A DNA stretch of 64,000 nucleotides from Urechis unicinctus (Eukaryota > Annelida > Polychaeta > Xenopneusta > Urechidae): contig CM067348.1 of assembly GCA_034190875.2 (NCBI GenBank), positions 33,040,579 through 33,104,578 on the forward strand. Direction: 5' to 3'. The position numbers were made by a program, and so were the translations under genes. This document shows, in pieces, positions 51,401 through 64,000 of this stretch. The notes beneath the pieces are model-generated. The model saw only the letters and a program-made list of their open reading frames with translations, made no database searches and was not told the DNA's origin. The first letter of the stretch is position 1. Every line of letters starts with the position of its first letter.

Positions 51401-51500
51401 NNNNNNNNNNNNNNNNNNNNNNNNNNNNNNNNNNNNNNNNNNNNNNNNNNNNNNNNNNNNNNNNNNNNNNNNNNNNNNNNNNNNNNNNNNNNNNNNNNNN
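51401..51500. other. Assembly gap, 100 N
   Basis: Exactly 100 N. Satellite ends at the gap on the left; unrelated non-satellite sequence begins at 51501. Confidence 0.99.
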
Positions 51501-53070
51501 CTAAGTAGGTCGCGTTTTTTTAAGTAAGTCGATATAGAATTAACCTGATTTACAAATTCATTTGGACTGTTGTAGTCATTTGCACGATTAACAGCCATTT
51601 GGCGTGTGTGAGTGAAACTGTTGCCATGCTTAAATTACTTTTTAAATAATCTATGTCATACCGTTGAATCTATCAACCCTGCTTTTTGGAACATCCCAAT
51701 GAACTATTTTACCTGCATTGTTTAGGAAACTCACCTCTTCTCTCCATCCCGTATTTTTTAACAAATACGGAAGAACTCTGTCATGATACTCAGAATACAA
51801 CAAAGCGGGTGTTATTTGAGGAGCTATTCTTACTATGTAAGTTCGGAGGTCTTAGCGGACTGGATGGGCGGGCGCATGGGCGCTTGTGTCTCTCAGACCG
51901 CGTGAGCTGCTTTTGAGTGGGGAACAGCATAATAACGCTGATGGTGGTTATGTGATATCAATGGCTATAAGTGAGTGGCAGTTTCCCAATATTAGTATTT
52001 AGAGGGGTTATGAATAAGTGTGCAAACATTCGTCGATTCTATGAAATCAATAATACTATCACTTACGCTTCCAACTGTAATGGTAGGTTGGGGATAAGAG
52101 TTACTTTTGAATCAACATGACACTTTTAGCAGCAAATAAACACATAACCCATTTTATACTATATATGGTACATACATGACTCATCGATAAGGAAATGATC
52201 AAGAATATATATAGTGATAATTCCATATACATCTATATCAGCACTGCCATCAAGGTAAAATGGAACATATTAATTGTTATTAAATAGCTCAGTTTACATA
52301 GACTTGTTATGTTCCATTCTATCTGCTTAAACAATTTACTCGTTCTAGTTTGCAATTAGAATGAGCGACACAATGATGCAAATTGTATAAAAGTCCGACC
52401 CTCCGAACATCTTTGTTTAACGCATTTTTTTACGATGACGATTGAAAATAAAGATTGCGACCTGTATCGCGCATCAAAATGTTGTTTACAAACATACATA
52501 CATTATGACAAACGCGACTAACCAACATAACTTGACTGCACCTAGCTAAAGTAATGTACCTCAAACATTGACCAGATTCCATTTATATGTCAAATTGAGT
52601 ATACTACACAATATATCCAATCTATCGAACCAGCGTTGTCATGATTTAGATCAATCACAAAATGTCACAGTGGACGATATTAGAAAGCCAAGGCTAAGAA
52701 CCCACTTTAGCAACATTATATACTTTTTCTTGCTATCATCTGGTTGACCTGGGTCTAAGTGTCTTAAATAACGCTATAATATATTCAAGAGTTGTGATTA
52801 TTGCTTACCAAATCGTAAGATATTCTCGGCCCGCAACTTAATCTCAAAGCACGAGGTGCCTTACGAATTATCCGACAAGCCGAAGCATTTCGGTTTTTCT
52901 GGGTGAATATATATCATTGGAAAACGTCGAGACCAAATATATATATTTTTTATTCCCTCTATCGAATGTCACGTGTGTAGAATATATTTGTGAAGGAAGT
53001 TATTCTAAGCAATATATCAGAAGTTGGGATAATGATATATCGGATAATAACGAGAAACAAGCTGTTAAAT
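51501..53070. other. Unassigned sequence
   Basis: No satellite monomers and no recognised gene. Open frames at 51686-51916 and 52917-53186 lack motifs. Confidence 0.55.
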
Positions 53071-53332
53071 GCAGAGTACCAAAATGGTCGTCAGTCCAAT
53101 ATATAAAAATTTTCAAACGTCCCAAACTACCACCTGCGCGATGCAGGGGTTTAAGTCTTGCAATGGATGAATATGAATGGAGATAATTTACCAGGTAACA
53201 CAAATTTAAAATAAAAAATTTGCAGAACAAAGCACTCAAAAAGCTCTTGACTATTTTGGCACACAGATCGTGTGCCAAGATGTGACTGTGTGCCAAAATA
53301 GTAGGTCGATTGTATCAAAAAGGTCGCATTCG

Positions 53333-53336
<4 letters not shown>
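53071..53336 (+). repeat. CCAAAATGG-motif repeat with hairpin, copy 3
   Basis: ACCAAAATGGTCGTCAG lies at about 53078. GACTATTTTGGC (53249-53260) faces GCCAAAATAGT (53292-53302), with a nested GGCACAC / GTGTGCC hairpin between. Next come GTCGATTGTATCAAAAAGGTCGC and TCGTATAAATATATATA, leading into the TA tract. The stretch from 53248 aligns along about 100 nt with 12361-12460, including the join to the microsatellite. Confidence 0.75.
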
Positions 53337-53381
<45 letters not shown>

Positions 53382-53691
53382 ATATGTGCACATATATATA
53401 CATATATATATATATATATCGATATATATAGATGTATATATATGAATATATATATATTAAACATATGTATATATTTATTTATATATACATATTATATGTA
53501 AATATATACGTAAATAATTATATATATATATATGTATTAATATATATATATATATGTATATGTATATATACATGTATGTAAACATATATATACATATATA
53601 TGTATATATATAGATATAAATATAAACATATACAAATATATATATATTTATGTATATATATATTTATGTATATATATATATGTGTAGATAT

Positions 53692-53722
<31 letters not shown>

Positions 53723-53765
53723 AATGCACATATTTTTATATATATATGCATATATTGTATATATA

Positions 53766-53826
<61 letters not shown>

Positions 53827-54222
53827 GCGTATGGGTATATATATTCATTTATATGTTTGTAAATATATATATATATACATAGATATATGTACATATATAT
53901 ATATATGTATATATATCGATATATATATATATATGTATATATATATAAATTTATATTTATTTATACATATATATATATTTATTTTTATATATATATAGCT
54001 TTTTATATGTATATATCTAATTATATATATATATTTTTTATATATATATTTATGTATATATATAAATATATGTATATAAACCTATACATATATAGGTATA
54101 TATATATAAAATATACACATATACAAATATATATATATTTATGTATATATATATCTCTGTGTTTATATATATGCAGATATTTATATATATATATATTTAT
54201 ACATAAATATATATAAATATAT

Positions 54223-54314
<92 letters not shown>

Positions 54315-54342
54315 ATATATATATATATATACATATATGTGG
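53337..54342. repeat. TA-rich compound microsatellite, about 1 kb
   Basis: TA dinucleotides with frequent TATG, TTTA and ATAC interruptions, and purer TA runs at about 53770-53810 and 54224-54310. This is the longest microsatellite in the window. All Tyr/Ile-rich open frames in it are artefacts. Confidence 0.95.
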
Positions 54343-57300
54343 ACTTTTGCCAAATATATATTCTTCTTACTTATGACGTACATGAAATATCACAGCACAC
54401 AAGTTGATAAAACGCTACATCTTATAGTTGTCTTGGTCAGGACCGTCTGAAAAATGTTCCGGGACAACAATGGAAAAACAAATACATTGGCGGGATAACG
54501 ACGTCTTGCTAAACAATTCGTTTCAGCCACAAAAACACCATTGTGAGTGTCAATACTTACGACACATCTTACAACAAATTTGCTCGACATAAGCAATATA
54601 GCATGCATAGAGATGACAACGGATTAATAAATTAGATTTATAATGATTATCGTCCAAGATGAATCATAATACGGATTGCGGGCGGCGCTGACCAATAGCG
54701 ATTTGCACTGCTGTCAAATAAGCGTATGAGAGATTGTTAAGAGAGAAAACAGGTATTACATTACTTGGCACAGAATGAGAGCATCGTTCCACTAGAAAGC
54801 CGAGACTTGCTCATTAACGTCAGGCAATTCATCACGTAAAGTGACCTCATTTAGAGACCATATGAGTTTTCATATTATCCCATGTGAGCCAAATACTTAT
54901 TGGTTCTCTGGTATATATGTCAGAATCAATCAATAGTTCGGAGTGTGGATACTCGCATTACAGTTATTGATAATAGATTAGCGCTGAGGCCAATGCGCTA
55001 GTCGTTACAGTCAGTTTGTTTGAAGAGATGAAGCACGCACAAAAAGTGATGTGCGTATGCCACAAAGAGCTAGGGAAAAAGGGAATTTTACTCCTTGCTA
55101 CTGTATAAACACTGTGTTAAACACGGATGATTGACGATGACCTTTTCTATTACTTATTAAAGAGCTGCCTGTTCTGTTGAAAAGAAAATCGTGCTGTACC
55201 TAGTTCATTGGATATGGTGAAAACGGGAAGCAATAACTCATTTGTAAATTTTGTTATCATTATTATTTTTATTTCATTGGTGTAATAAAATGACAGGATA
55301 AGCGCTGTTAACTAATACGGTCAAGGATAAAAATCCATGCGTAAGCTGGTTATTGATATATATAAACTGCAATTCGCTCGGTAGTAGACATTTTCTCGCA
55401 ATGGGTTGATAGTTATTGTAGTGTTATGATAAGCTATTTGAGTTCAAGTGACTTGATCGGAGTGACTTGTTTAACATGGCACATCGTGAATGACATATCC
55501 GGTCACAATTTGCTGTGTACAGAAGCGTATTGATAATGTGACTTGGATGCTTTTGTTTGCATTACAGTAAAAGAGGTAACTATGTTGTGTCAAAATGTAC
55601 ACAAGTAACAATAACTTCGTTAATATCAAAAGTCTAGTACTTCGATGAATGAACCAATATGAATTCCAGCTGATAAGGAAAACAGACAGGCGCTGTGCCT
55701 TGCTTGGCGCACGCAATAATATCAAAGCATTGTCATCCTGCGGACCTGCATGTGTTGCATAAGTCTAAGAGCGAGATGTTGACCGGTTATCTGCACATTA
55801 AGCCAGTTGATTGCTTAATCGGTCGGCAGCTGTGAGCATAAATAGCAGATATACAATCAAAATATAATCTCAAGAACGGAATACAATGAAGGCATAAATT
55901 TTCGTCGATCGCCGAACATGTTATCTTATTGAATAGAACAATGGCCGCATTTGCTAATGAAGAACACAACCCCTTTTAAACAAGCAAATTCTAAAAACTA
56001 AGGGACTAGCTTAATTTGCTGAAGAACCCCATATATAACAATGCGATTATGTGAAACTATTGCTTATATCAAAGCTGTTTTTTGCAGTCACGATGGCTAA
56101 TCACACTCTTCTGAATAAGAGATTAATTACGCTGGTTGAATATTGTAAACATTGGAAGACATTCACCCGTCTCTCGTGCCTTGCGTATATTTGCACATAA
56201 GCATAATACAAAATATGAACCCCGTAAATTGAGTTACATAAGGATCGTTCAAATTCTCTCTATGGAACTACCACCTATCGATATAGCTTGTGCGGCGATG
56301 TTGTTATACACTGTTCCTCGCAGATAACGCCAATTGGTTTGGCAATGCGCACATGACGAATACTGAGAGGCGTAAAATTAGAAGCGTTGTATTCCGCGTA
56401 ATTGACATAAATTGGATACTAATGTGTAAAATTATTGAAACGCATGCGCGATCGAACACCTATTCGCTGTTATTGTTTGGTTCATGGTATTTCAATTTTA
56501 ACAAGTCGTGGTACCTTAATCGTGAAATGCCAACCGCAATGTATATGTACATTTCCAATATTGGTATATAGCTTATTGCAGTAGGTTAGGGAGATTTAGT
56601 TAGTTAACAGCAAGGCTGATAAAGCCCGGAAGCATGGTATGTGTCATTCGCACCCTTATGTCGCTTGTTATTATGCTTTTCATTTCAGATGAAACTTCAC
56701 AGATAATGCATTATAATTAGTGTGCCACAAGATTACGCAGAGTCTGTTGGTGGAGGAACATAGGGCTATAACGATTGTGGTGGCATCTCGCACACAACCA
56801 ATGATAGTATGACGTCCGTCCGCTAAACGAGATTTGTGGCCAGAGATGAATAAGCGAATGCTTTGCCATTGCCTCGTTATGCGTTTTTATCGCTGAATAA
56901 AGCAATATACACGCCATGCTGCAAATGTGCTTCAATGTGTAGATATTGTATCAATTTAAAACTCATAACAAAATATAACTGGCTTTGCCCAGTGAATTCC
57001 TTAAAGGTTTTCATGTAGGCATGAATGTCAATATAGTAATATAAGCAGGAAATTACTTTGGTTTACTGGCATGATGTCAATTAATGCTGGCTCCTATCGG
57101 AGCATCCGTTGTTTTATCATTCCCATCTCTGTAGCACATACGATTCAATGTTCGCATGGGAGTAATGCATCTGCTCTATCTATTCAAATATCGCCAATTA
57201 GTATGATCTATGCAACATGATGACCGCTATCATTGTAGATGAAATCCTAGATATAATTCCAGTAATGTCTAGAGTCGCATAATGCTATGAAATCTGAGAG

Positions 57301-60300
57301 AGCGTGATCGGGGATATATTTGTGCTGCCGCTGCGCTTTGTGGAAAATGGATTGCGCTATGTTTATGTAGTTATTGATTATAATAGATAATGGTTGGGGC
57401 ATAGAAATAAATTCTATTTTGTTTATGAAAGTACAATTATATTTCGAGGCCATTACTGAAGACGAGCGATTTGCCACATTCTAAGTTTGCTAATAATTCA
57501 ATCCCATTATGTGTTTTAATGAACTGTTTGGAAAGCACTTTATTACGGTAGGGTGAATATGAGTTACACTGTTATTGAATCACAATATGGTATAGGACGA
57601 ATAACATTTGTTGCCACTGAAAGTTAAAATTCACTGAAACATAATGTAATATGTTGTTATAGTTAACCATAATGTAAAGCGCCTAGCGTATAAGCACTGC
57701 TTAAATCTTCCGACGTCAATGTCATTGTTAAATGCAGCGTTATTTTTAGATTGAGGAGTTCATATGAAGGTGAATATTCAATATTTTCTGAATGTCTGTT
57801 TATTGTTGCGCAGTCATAGCTGTGGTTATTCAAAGTAATCACAAGGCAGCAGCGGAATTTTATACAATGCAATGTGTTGTTGAATTGTGCCTCTCGAGAG
57901 AATATTGAAGCAGGCGTATTTGTGTTATTATAGCTACTGATGTTGGGGTGATGAGCAATGAGACATTATTTACCTGATAATTTATGGCTGATCCATTCGA
58001 TGCACTTATCATAAGCTAATACTGAGCTACAATAGAGCGCGATCAGAAAAGTACACCAGTTGAAATGTCGCTGGCTAGTCCATTCGGCTAAACTATTGCT
58101 AATCAATTGAACATCCAGCCAAGCGCACGCATGATATTAATGTGTCGTGCCTTACAAAATGTTCTTGGAACTGATTACTCGAGCAATTCATTGCCACAAG
58201 TACCGATCGCCTTCATAGCCAGTTTATGTGCTCTCCGTAGTCGCTCACACGAGTAACATGTGGCTTCCAGACGTGGTATTAGTGTCAGTCGTTAATGTTA
58301 ATCTCGTGATTGATTGCGAGTGAGTACCGCTTTCTCTAAGATGGAGATCCCTTTTAGAGCATTCATGTGTGAGGGTACTTAAGGCTCATTCGCTTCATTC
58401 AGTCAGACAATGCTTGAGTGGAGTGCATGTTCTATATGCGGTTACAGCCGACATGTCGCCAATGTTTAGTAGGTTCGTTGTATCTGTCGACGAATTTTTC
58501 TATATAATAGTCCTTCACAGTTGTTTAATCAATGAATTGCGCAAAGACATTTGTTTGTACAGATACGCACATAATAAAATAACCGTGCCAGATAAATACC
58601 CCCAACTTGTGCAATTGATGCTCAATTATTGTTCTTTAGTTCAATCCCAATGGGATGCCCATGCGACGTATGCATAAAGGTTTAGGATGTAAACGACAAA
58701 ACCATGTGTCGTATGCGCAAACTGATTAACATATTGGCGCGATATCAACTGAGGTTAGAAGGACATTAGGCAAGACGTATCGAAAACGTCATTTTGGTGA
58801 GTGGAAATACATCAAGCGTAATGCATTCGGCACAAGCATGTGCATGTTTGGTATTTTCATATCGAAATATTAAGATGGCATGGCGATAGCATTGATGAAC
58901 TAGCCTTCCACAGATTTACGCCTCCTCGTTGGCAGTTCTGTGACACTATTTAAGCCCCTCGGTGAGTTAGCCTCTAAACTATTACAAACAAAAAAAACCC
59001 CTTAATCAATGACAATTGTTGCAACAGGACCGGATTGTACAGTGAAGGCTTAGGGAACATTAGTGGCAGTACAATAATAGTAACACGGCAATATGTAGCA
59101 AACCACCGACAGCTGTACATCCGTGAACTCACAACATTGATTGCTTGCGCCTATATTTGTCACCACAGCATACGGGTGGCGATTCGCAAAGTAGTGAGCC
59201 TATGGAAAAGTGCCTAATGAGATTTGGACAGAGCAGCAATATATGTTATCCGCTTATGCACTGTTCAATGTAAAGTTTCCTGATATAAAAACAATTAATA
59301 AAGGAGGGCTTTGGTCAAAACTTTACTTCGTTGAATTATGGGAACTGACTCAAAATCGACGAAAACATCGATCATTTCCGGCTAAATTTCAATTTAATGA
59401 AGCAGACTTACATATGAAGCACTTCCCCTCTCGATCATCGCGACGGCCATATTAGATTGTCCTGTGTCGTGATATCCTCCAACAAATCACCGTACGCCGC
59501 GTAGCCTCTGCTCGGTCTAAATGTGGTCAAGTGGCACCTGAAAAAGACGTTTACAAAGCGGGTGGATGGACAATCCGGTTTAATGGAGGCAGTGGTATTA
59601 CGATGAATATGGGCTCCTGCTTTATAGCGTGGCCATATCAGTAACATGTTGACATCCAATGTCACAATTTCAACGATTCTACAGGGCAAATTGTCTCAGC
59701 AATAATGTCCTGACGTAGCTTGCGCTTAAATGAAATGCGCTTTGTTCAATATATTGATATGCTTAGCCATTATTATTTTGTACAAGAAGATGTCCTTTCC
59801 CTGCTAGAACACTATCCGATGTAGAGCAGCTTTTATGGATGGTTGCAATAGAATCGCCAAGCCACCAGATTTTACTTGGACTAACGACGTCAGATAATTG
59901 CAAGGGGAGAACGATTTCCCCAAGAAATACACAGAGGAAGGGGTTGTGAGGTATGCGGTTAACGGTCTCCTACAATATGTTTGTCACCCCCAGCTGAACA
60001 AATGCCATGGTCAGGTCATGTGTGCGTTGAAACAGTTGAGTTACACATGGTATGAGTCACGTTCATTGGCAAAAAACTAGGTTCTAATCTGCATCGTTTT
60101 CTTTTATAGTTAGACACCCAGCTTACCGGAACAACCGATTTAAGAGGGTTGCGAGGAAAAAATTATTGCACCATTAAGGTATGCCACTTTTTGCGAAACT
60201 GCAAACTTGAGTAATCAATCATCAAATATACATGCACTAGTTGTAAAATCGGATGATATCGGCTTCCAAAGCTGTGGTTGATATGGTTCAGGGCTTTCAA

Positions 60301-63300
60301 AATCCATAACCTTTATCGTTACCGCTCGAGTGCAACTGTCTCCGAGACCGGCTGCTGTTAATATCCAAGCAAGATGCCGATGCATGCAATTATGCAATTA
60401 CAATTCACGAAAATAAAATATAATATCTGTGATGATAGTTGCCAATTTAAGTATGCTAATATGCGGAAGATTTATCATATCCAGGCATTACTGTAATAGT
60501 TCCCCCCATATGTAACAAGAGCCTGGTCGATTACACCGCGGGAAGTCTCTCTTCAATAAATATCGCAATAACCATGATGAATGCGTCGCAAGTGTTCTCG
60601 TTACTTTGGTTAGTGGATGAAGTTGAGCCCAGATGAAGCCAGTTATTTGCCAAGAGTCATATCTTTATTATATCTATCTGCAGCATAAGCGTCTTAAGGA
60701 TGCTCATCCAAAGTAAGATGTTTACATAGATTTATTATGAGAAAGACGATACTGTTGCTCCGTAGTGAACTCTCACTCTTGTATTATCTATACTTTATGT
60801 TTATCACGGTAATGATCGGAAATTCAGTCATGTTACAAATTGCATGCGAACATGAATATAATCCTTTTTTGTAGTACATCGTGAGACCTGACCCGAAAAG
60901 TTTTGCATTCAGTGTATCTTCCTCTCCTCAGAAATGGTTGTGTTTGCGTTAACTATTACTGCATAGGAATAACATATTGAATAGCAGGTAATAGATATAG
61001 ATTGATATTTGATTTCGCCGACGAATTGACGCATATACAAATGCGTTGTGATCGCCGGTTCTTCATCTCAGCTTGTTCTCGCAAATATCTGCGTCACTGA
61101 CTTCTTATTCGTTTTTCTAGTGACGTTGTTATAAATGATATAGCGCGTACCTTTGTCAATTCTAACCACTGCAAATAACATGGTACCAGGCTGAACGTTT
61201 CGTGTAAGGCGTTTTACCGCTCTAATTATTTACGCCAAAATCACGGTTTGTTGTAATAAGTGCAGATATAATCTATCCCATTGACAAAAGCATGTCCTTA
61301 TTCAACCTATTACAAACCTTTATTGCGAGTGACTTTGCGTATATATTCCATAGGCACTTATTCCTGAGAAGAACAACACGTGCTGCTGTGTTGCCGAAGA
61401 CTCAGATAGACTTAACATGCAGTCACCTGTGATATTGTATTGAAATGAGATTGTACTGCCTACACTGGACCTATCTATTGCCATAATGTCACTATCTGTC
61501 TCGATGGATATCATTTGTAGATTCCACCTAGGACATCACTGACAAAAACCGGTTCAATATACAAATACAGGTTGCAAACGCATCGGATTGCTCGAATTGC
61601 TGATTCCATTGAGGGTCATTTACTCATTGTTATTGACGGAACTTACAATTAACACCCAACACAAGTACTACAAAGCGGTAGCAGCACAATCGTGCGATAA
61701 ATGAAATGTCAGCGCACATTTGTTGCTTTGGCAGTTGACGTTGAATTGCCATTTCATTAATATTGAATATCACGTCTAACTATTGTTAGCGGACCAATTT
61801 ATTGCAAACGCGTATACCAGAGCTCATATCATCAACGGAAACATATGACTACTCGTTGATGTAGATCATACTTTGCCTGTCCATGTGCAGACTGCAGGAT
61901 GTATCAATGAGTCCATGTATAAAAGTACGTACCTGACGAACCTCCCATCCAGTGTTATCTGGGTCGTGTTGCTGTAATGGTAATACTGCGTAGAAGCATA
62001 GCAATATAATGCAGGGATCATTTAGGTTCAGATGGCAGTTCTTATATATGGCTAAGAGTCACGCCATAGTAACTGCATAGCAAAGTGATGCATTAGTTGT
62101 GTTCCGGTCTGTTATGGATCATTGGATCAGAGGTTGGGAAGATATTGACTATCATCTATTTCACTCAAGTGTCAGGTCGAATGTGCCTTTTAGCTTTAAC
62201 TTACCAATCCAACTAGCTAATTACGCCGAGACAAGATGGCTGTAAAGAGATTTATCTTTGCGAAAATGGAAAGCACCATATGCCGCGCATACAAGTCGTT
62301 TTTTAATCGGAAAGCTATGGCAATTAGAATGCTTCCTATGTCTAGATTATATCACTGCCATACTTGCAAGCGATAAGCAATGCTTTATGTGTCGCAAAGA
62401 GAGTCTGCATTCCCTTACGGGATAGTCATTAACGATAGTCGTATGTTTCAATCATTAATGTGAGGCAGATTTTCCGATATGCAAAATAGATAGTTATGTC
62501 CGATGAGATTTGCAATTGGGCACCGCACCTCGCTAAATTGCAATGGAATGCATTTTGGCGCTACCCATGCTCAAAATCTATCAGTAATATATTGCAACTC
62601 ACATTCGGAAACGTATAGCACCTGCATTTGCTAAAAGTCTGATTATTTCGCAAATGAGTAACCGCCCCGTATATTTTGTCTCTGTGTGCACTTCAAAGGA
62701 AAATTTATAGCCGTTTCCTTTTTGATAATATTTACACTTACCATATAAAGCATGTATATGGCATATTGTATTATCGGTTATCACAGTCTGTAAAAGCAAA
62801 CTAACTGCATCAGATGATTGCAATGATGCCTTTCTGATTTGTGTATGTTGGACAGCAGTGATATTGCCCGTTTGCTCGATTTTCCGCGTTGTAGGTATAT
62901 ATTGAAGGTGTAATTGTATTAGCTATGCCATTGTAATGCCTTGTTATATATATACCTGTGGGATTTTGCAACATCAAGTAAGGTCATTTAAAGCCATTCT
63001 CGTTTGCTAGGGTATGTTTACATATCTTTATCTAATTATCGGTTTTGTTTTGCACGCTTAAAACGCAAAGCCTGTACATACATGGTCATTTGAGGTCGAA
63101 TTGGTATTGGAGCAAATATGTTGATAAGTGATTGCACACCTTTCTCCAAACTGCTGTGCCTAACTAATACTTAATCAGTACACTGAGTATCTTTGTGCCG
63201 TGCATTATGAAGTGAGATTAAGGTACGGTAATGACGTGGATTATCCATATAGGGATATAGATAAAGGCTGCGTTCTAAAATGCCTGCGTACAACATAGTT

Positions 63301-64000
63301 TTTTCGTTAAAGATTTTATGCAATATAAACACGTTTCGGGAAATGTGAGCTGTTGCAAGTCACAATGGTTTATTGAATTACTAAATTCACTTCCCACGAT
63401 CAAGGAATAATGTCTGATGGTTGCATGAATGTATGACGGTTGCATTTTAACTTGATATACACCGGTAATTACATAGATTACAGATTATATAGTTTTTTTC
63501 GGGAACGCTGTGCACAGTCAATTTACTTGATGTCTCAAGAGCCTCAATATATTTATCTGAGAAAAGGTATAAGTATAATGTTATAGCAGTGTAATGTTAT
63601 TTGCTATAAACATAGTTTGTAAGAACAAATACATTGACTCTGCAGGTGATAGTGAAGCGCTCGTTGTTAAGAGATTCGTAACTACTTCAGCAATACAACA
63701 ATAAATGCAAATGCTCCTCACAAAAGATATATGGTTAACATATGCTTATAAATATGCATAGAGAGAAGGAAGGATTACTCAATCAAATTTATGATTATAA
63801 GCTTAAAAGACGGAATATTTAATGGATAATGGACGGCGCTAGCATTTAGCGAGTTAAGATATCCGCATTACGGTTGGTGATAACAGCTCTTACTGAGGTA
63901 AAAAGGGTTGTGCATATTCCGAGTAGATTTAGAGCAATAATTCCCGAAAGAATTTAACCTGCATTCGCTGTATGTCTCATGCCACGGAATAACAACTGCT
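54343..64000. other. Unassigned CpG-normal sequence
   Basis: Nearly 10 kb without a recognised gene, RNA, tandem array or mobile element. Open frames stay at or below about 102 codons (for example 58369-58677 and 56290-56571) and resemble chance frames. 59210-59689 was inspected for transposase-like motifs and none was found. Confidence 0.55.

Noticed and set aside
54950..55010. Similarity between ~54950 and ~63860 (CGCATTAC, GTGATAA- or TTGATAA-like phrases)
   Set aside because: Matches are short and scattered; not convincing without an alignment score.
59210..59689. Possible transposase fragment
   Set aside because: Some short phrases looked suggestive, but no DDE/D-type motif or consistent frame could be read on either strand, and no terminal repeats were found nearby.

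Overview
The window reads as AT-rich, repeat-dense animal nuclear DNA, with no prokaryotic gene organisation. No rRNA or canonical tRNA was seen, and no protein family could be named. It holds long (TA)n microsatellites, a 17-bp minisatellite, a multi-kilobase 37-bp satellite between two 100-N scaffold gaps, and one sharply CpG-poor block inside CpG-normal DNA. That mosaic CpG pattern fits an invertebrate with gene-body methylation. A bivalve mollusc is my best guess, from style rather than from a diagnostic gene, and it is low confidence.

Layout. 1-3120: unassigned. 3121-3870: a compound CA/TA microsatellite flanked by a CCAAAATGG-motif repeat. 3871-5060: unassigned. About 5060-10860: the CpG-poor block. 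It contains the only convincing coding signal: two minus-strand exons joined by a GT-AG intron in one frame (5741-5876, 5982-6025), another possible minus-strand exon (6328-6425), a frameshifted plus-strand coding relic (8936-9219), the 17-bp minisatellite (7132-8722), a 77-bp near-perfect palindrome (8814-8890) and a worn ~120-bp tandem repeat. 10960-37879: mostly unassigned CpG-normal sequence, broken by a second CCAAAATGG/(TA)n element, TA microsatellites, several worn tandem repeats and a 424-bp inverted repeat with a GA-to-TC interior (30047-30470).

37980-51400 is a 37-bp satellite with a ~1,672-bp higher-order repeat. Gaps bound it on both sides, so its true size and neighbours are unknown. 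51501-53070: unassigned. 53071-54342: a third CCAAAATGG element running into ~1 kb of TA-rich microsatellite. 54343-64000: unassigned, with only short chance-like open frames.

Best candidates for something undescribed: the CpG-poor block with its unrecognised split gene; the hairpin-bearing repeat family that sits beside three (TA)n tracts; the higher-order structure of the 37-bp satellite; and the two large palindromes. Nothing here supports a multi-gene system.
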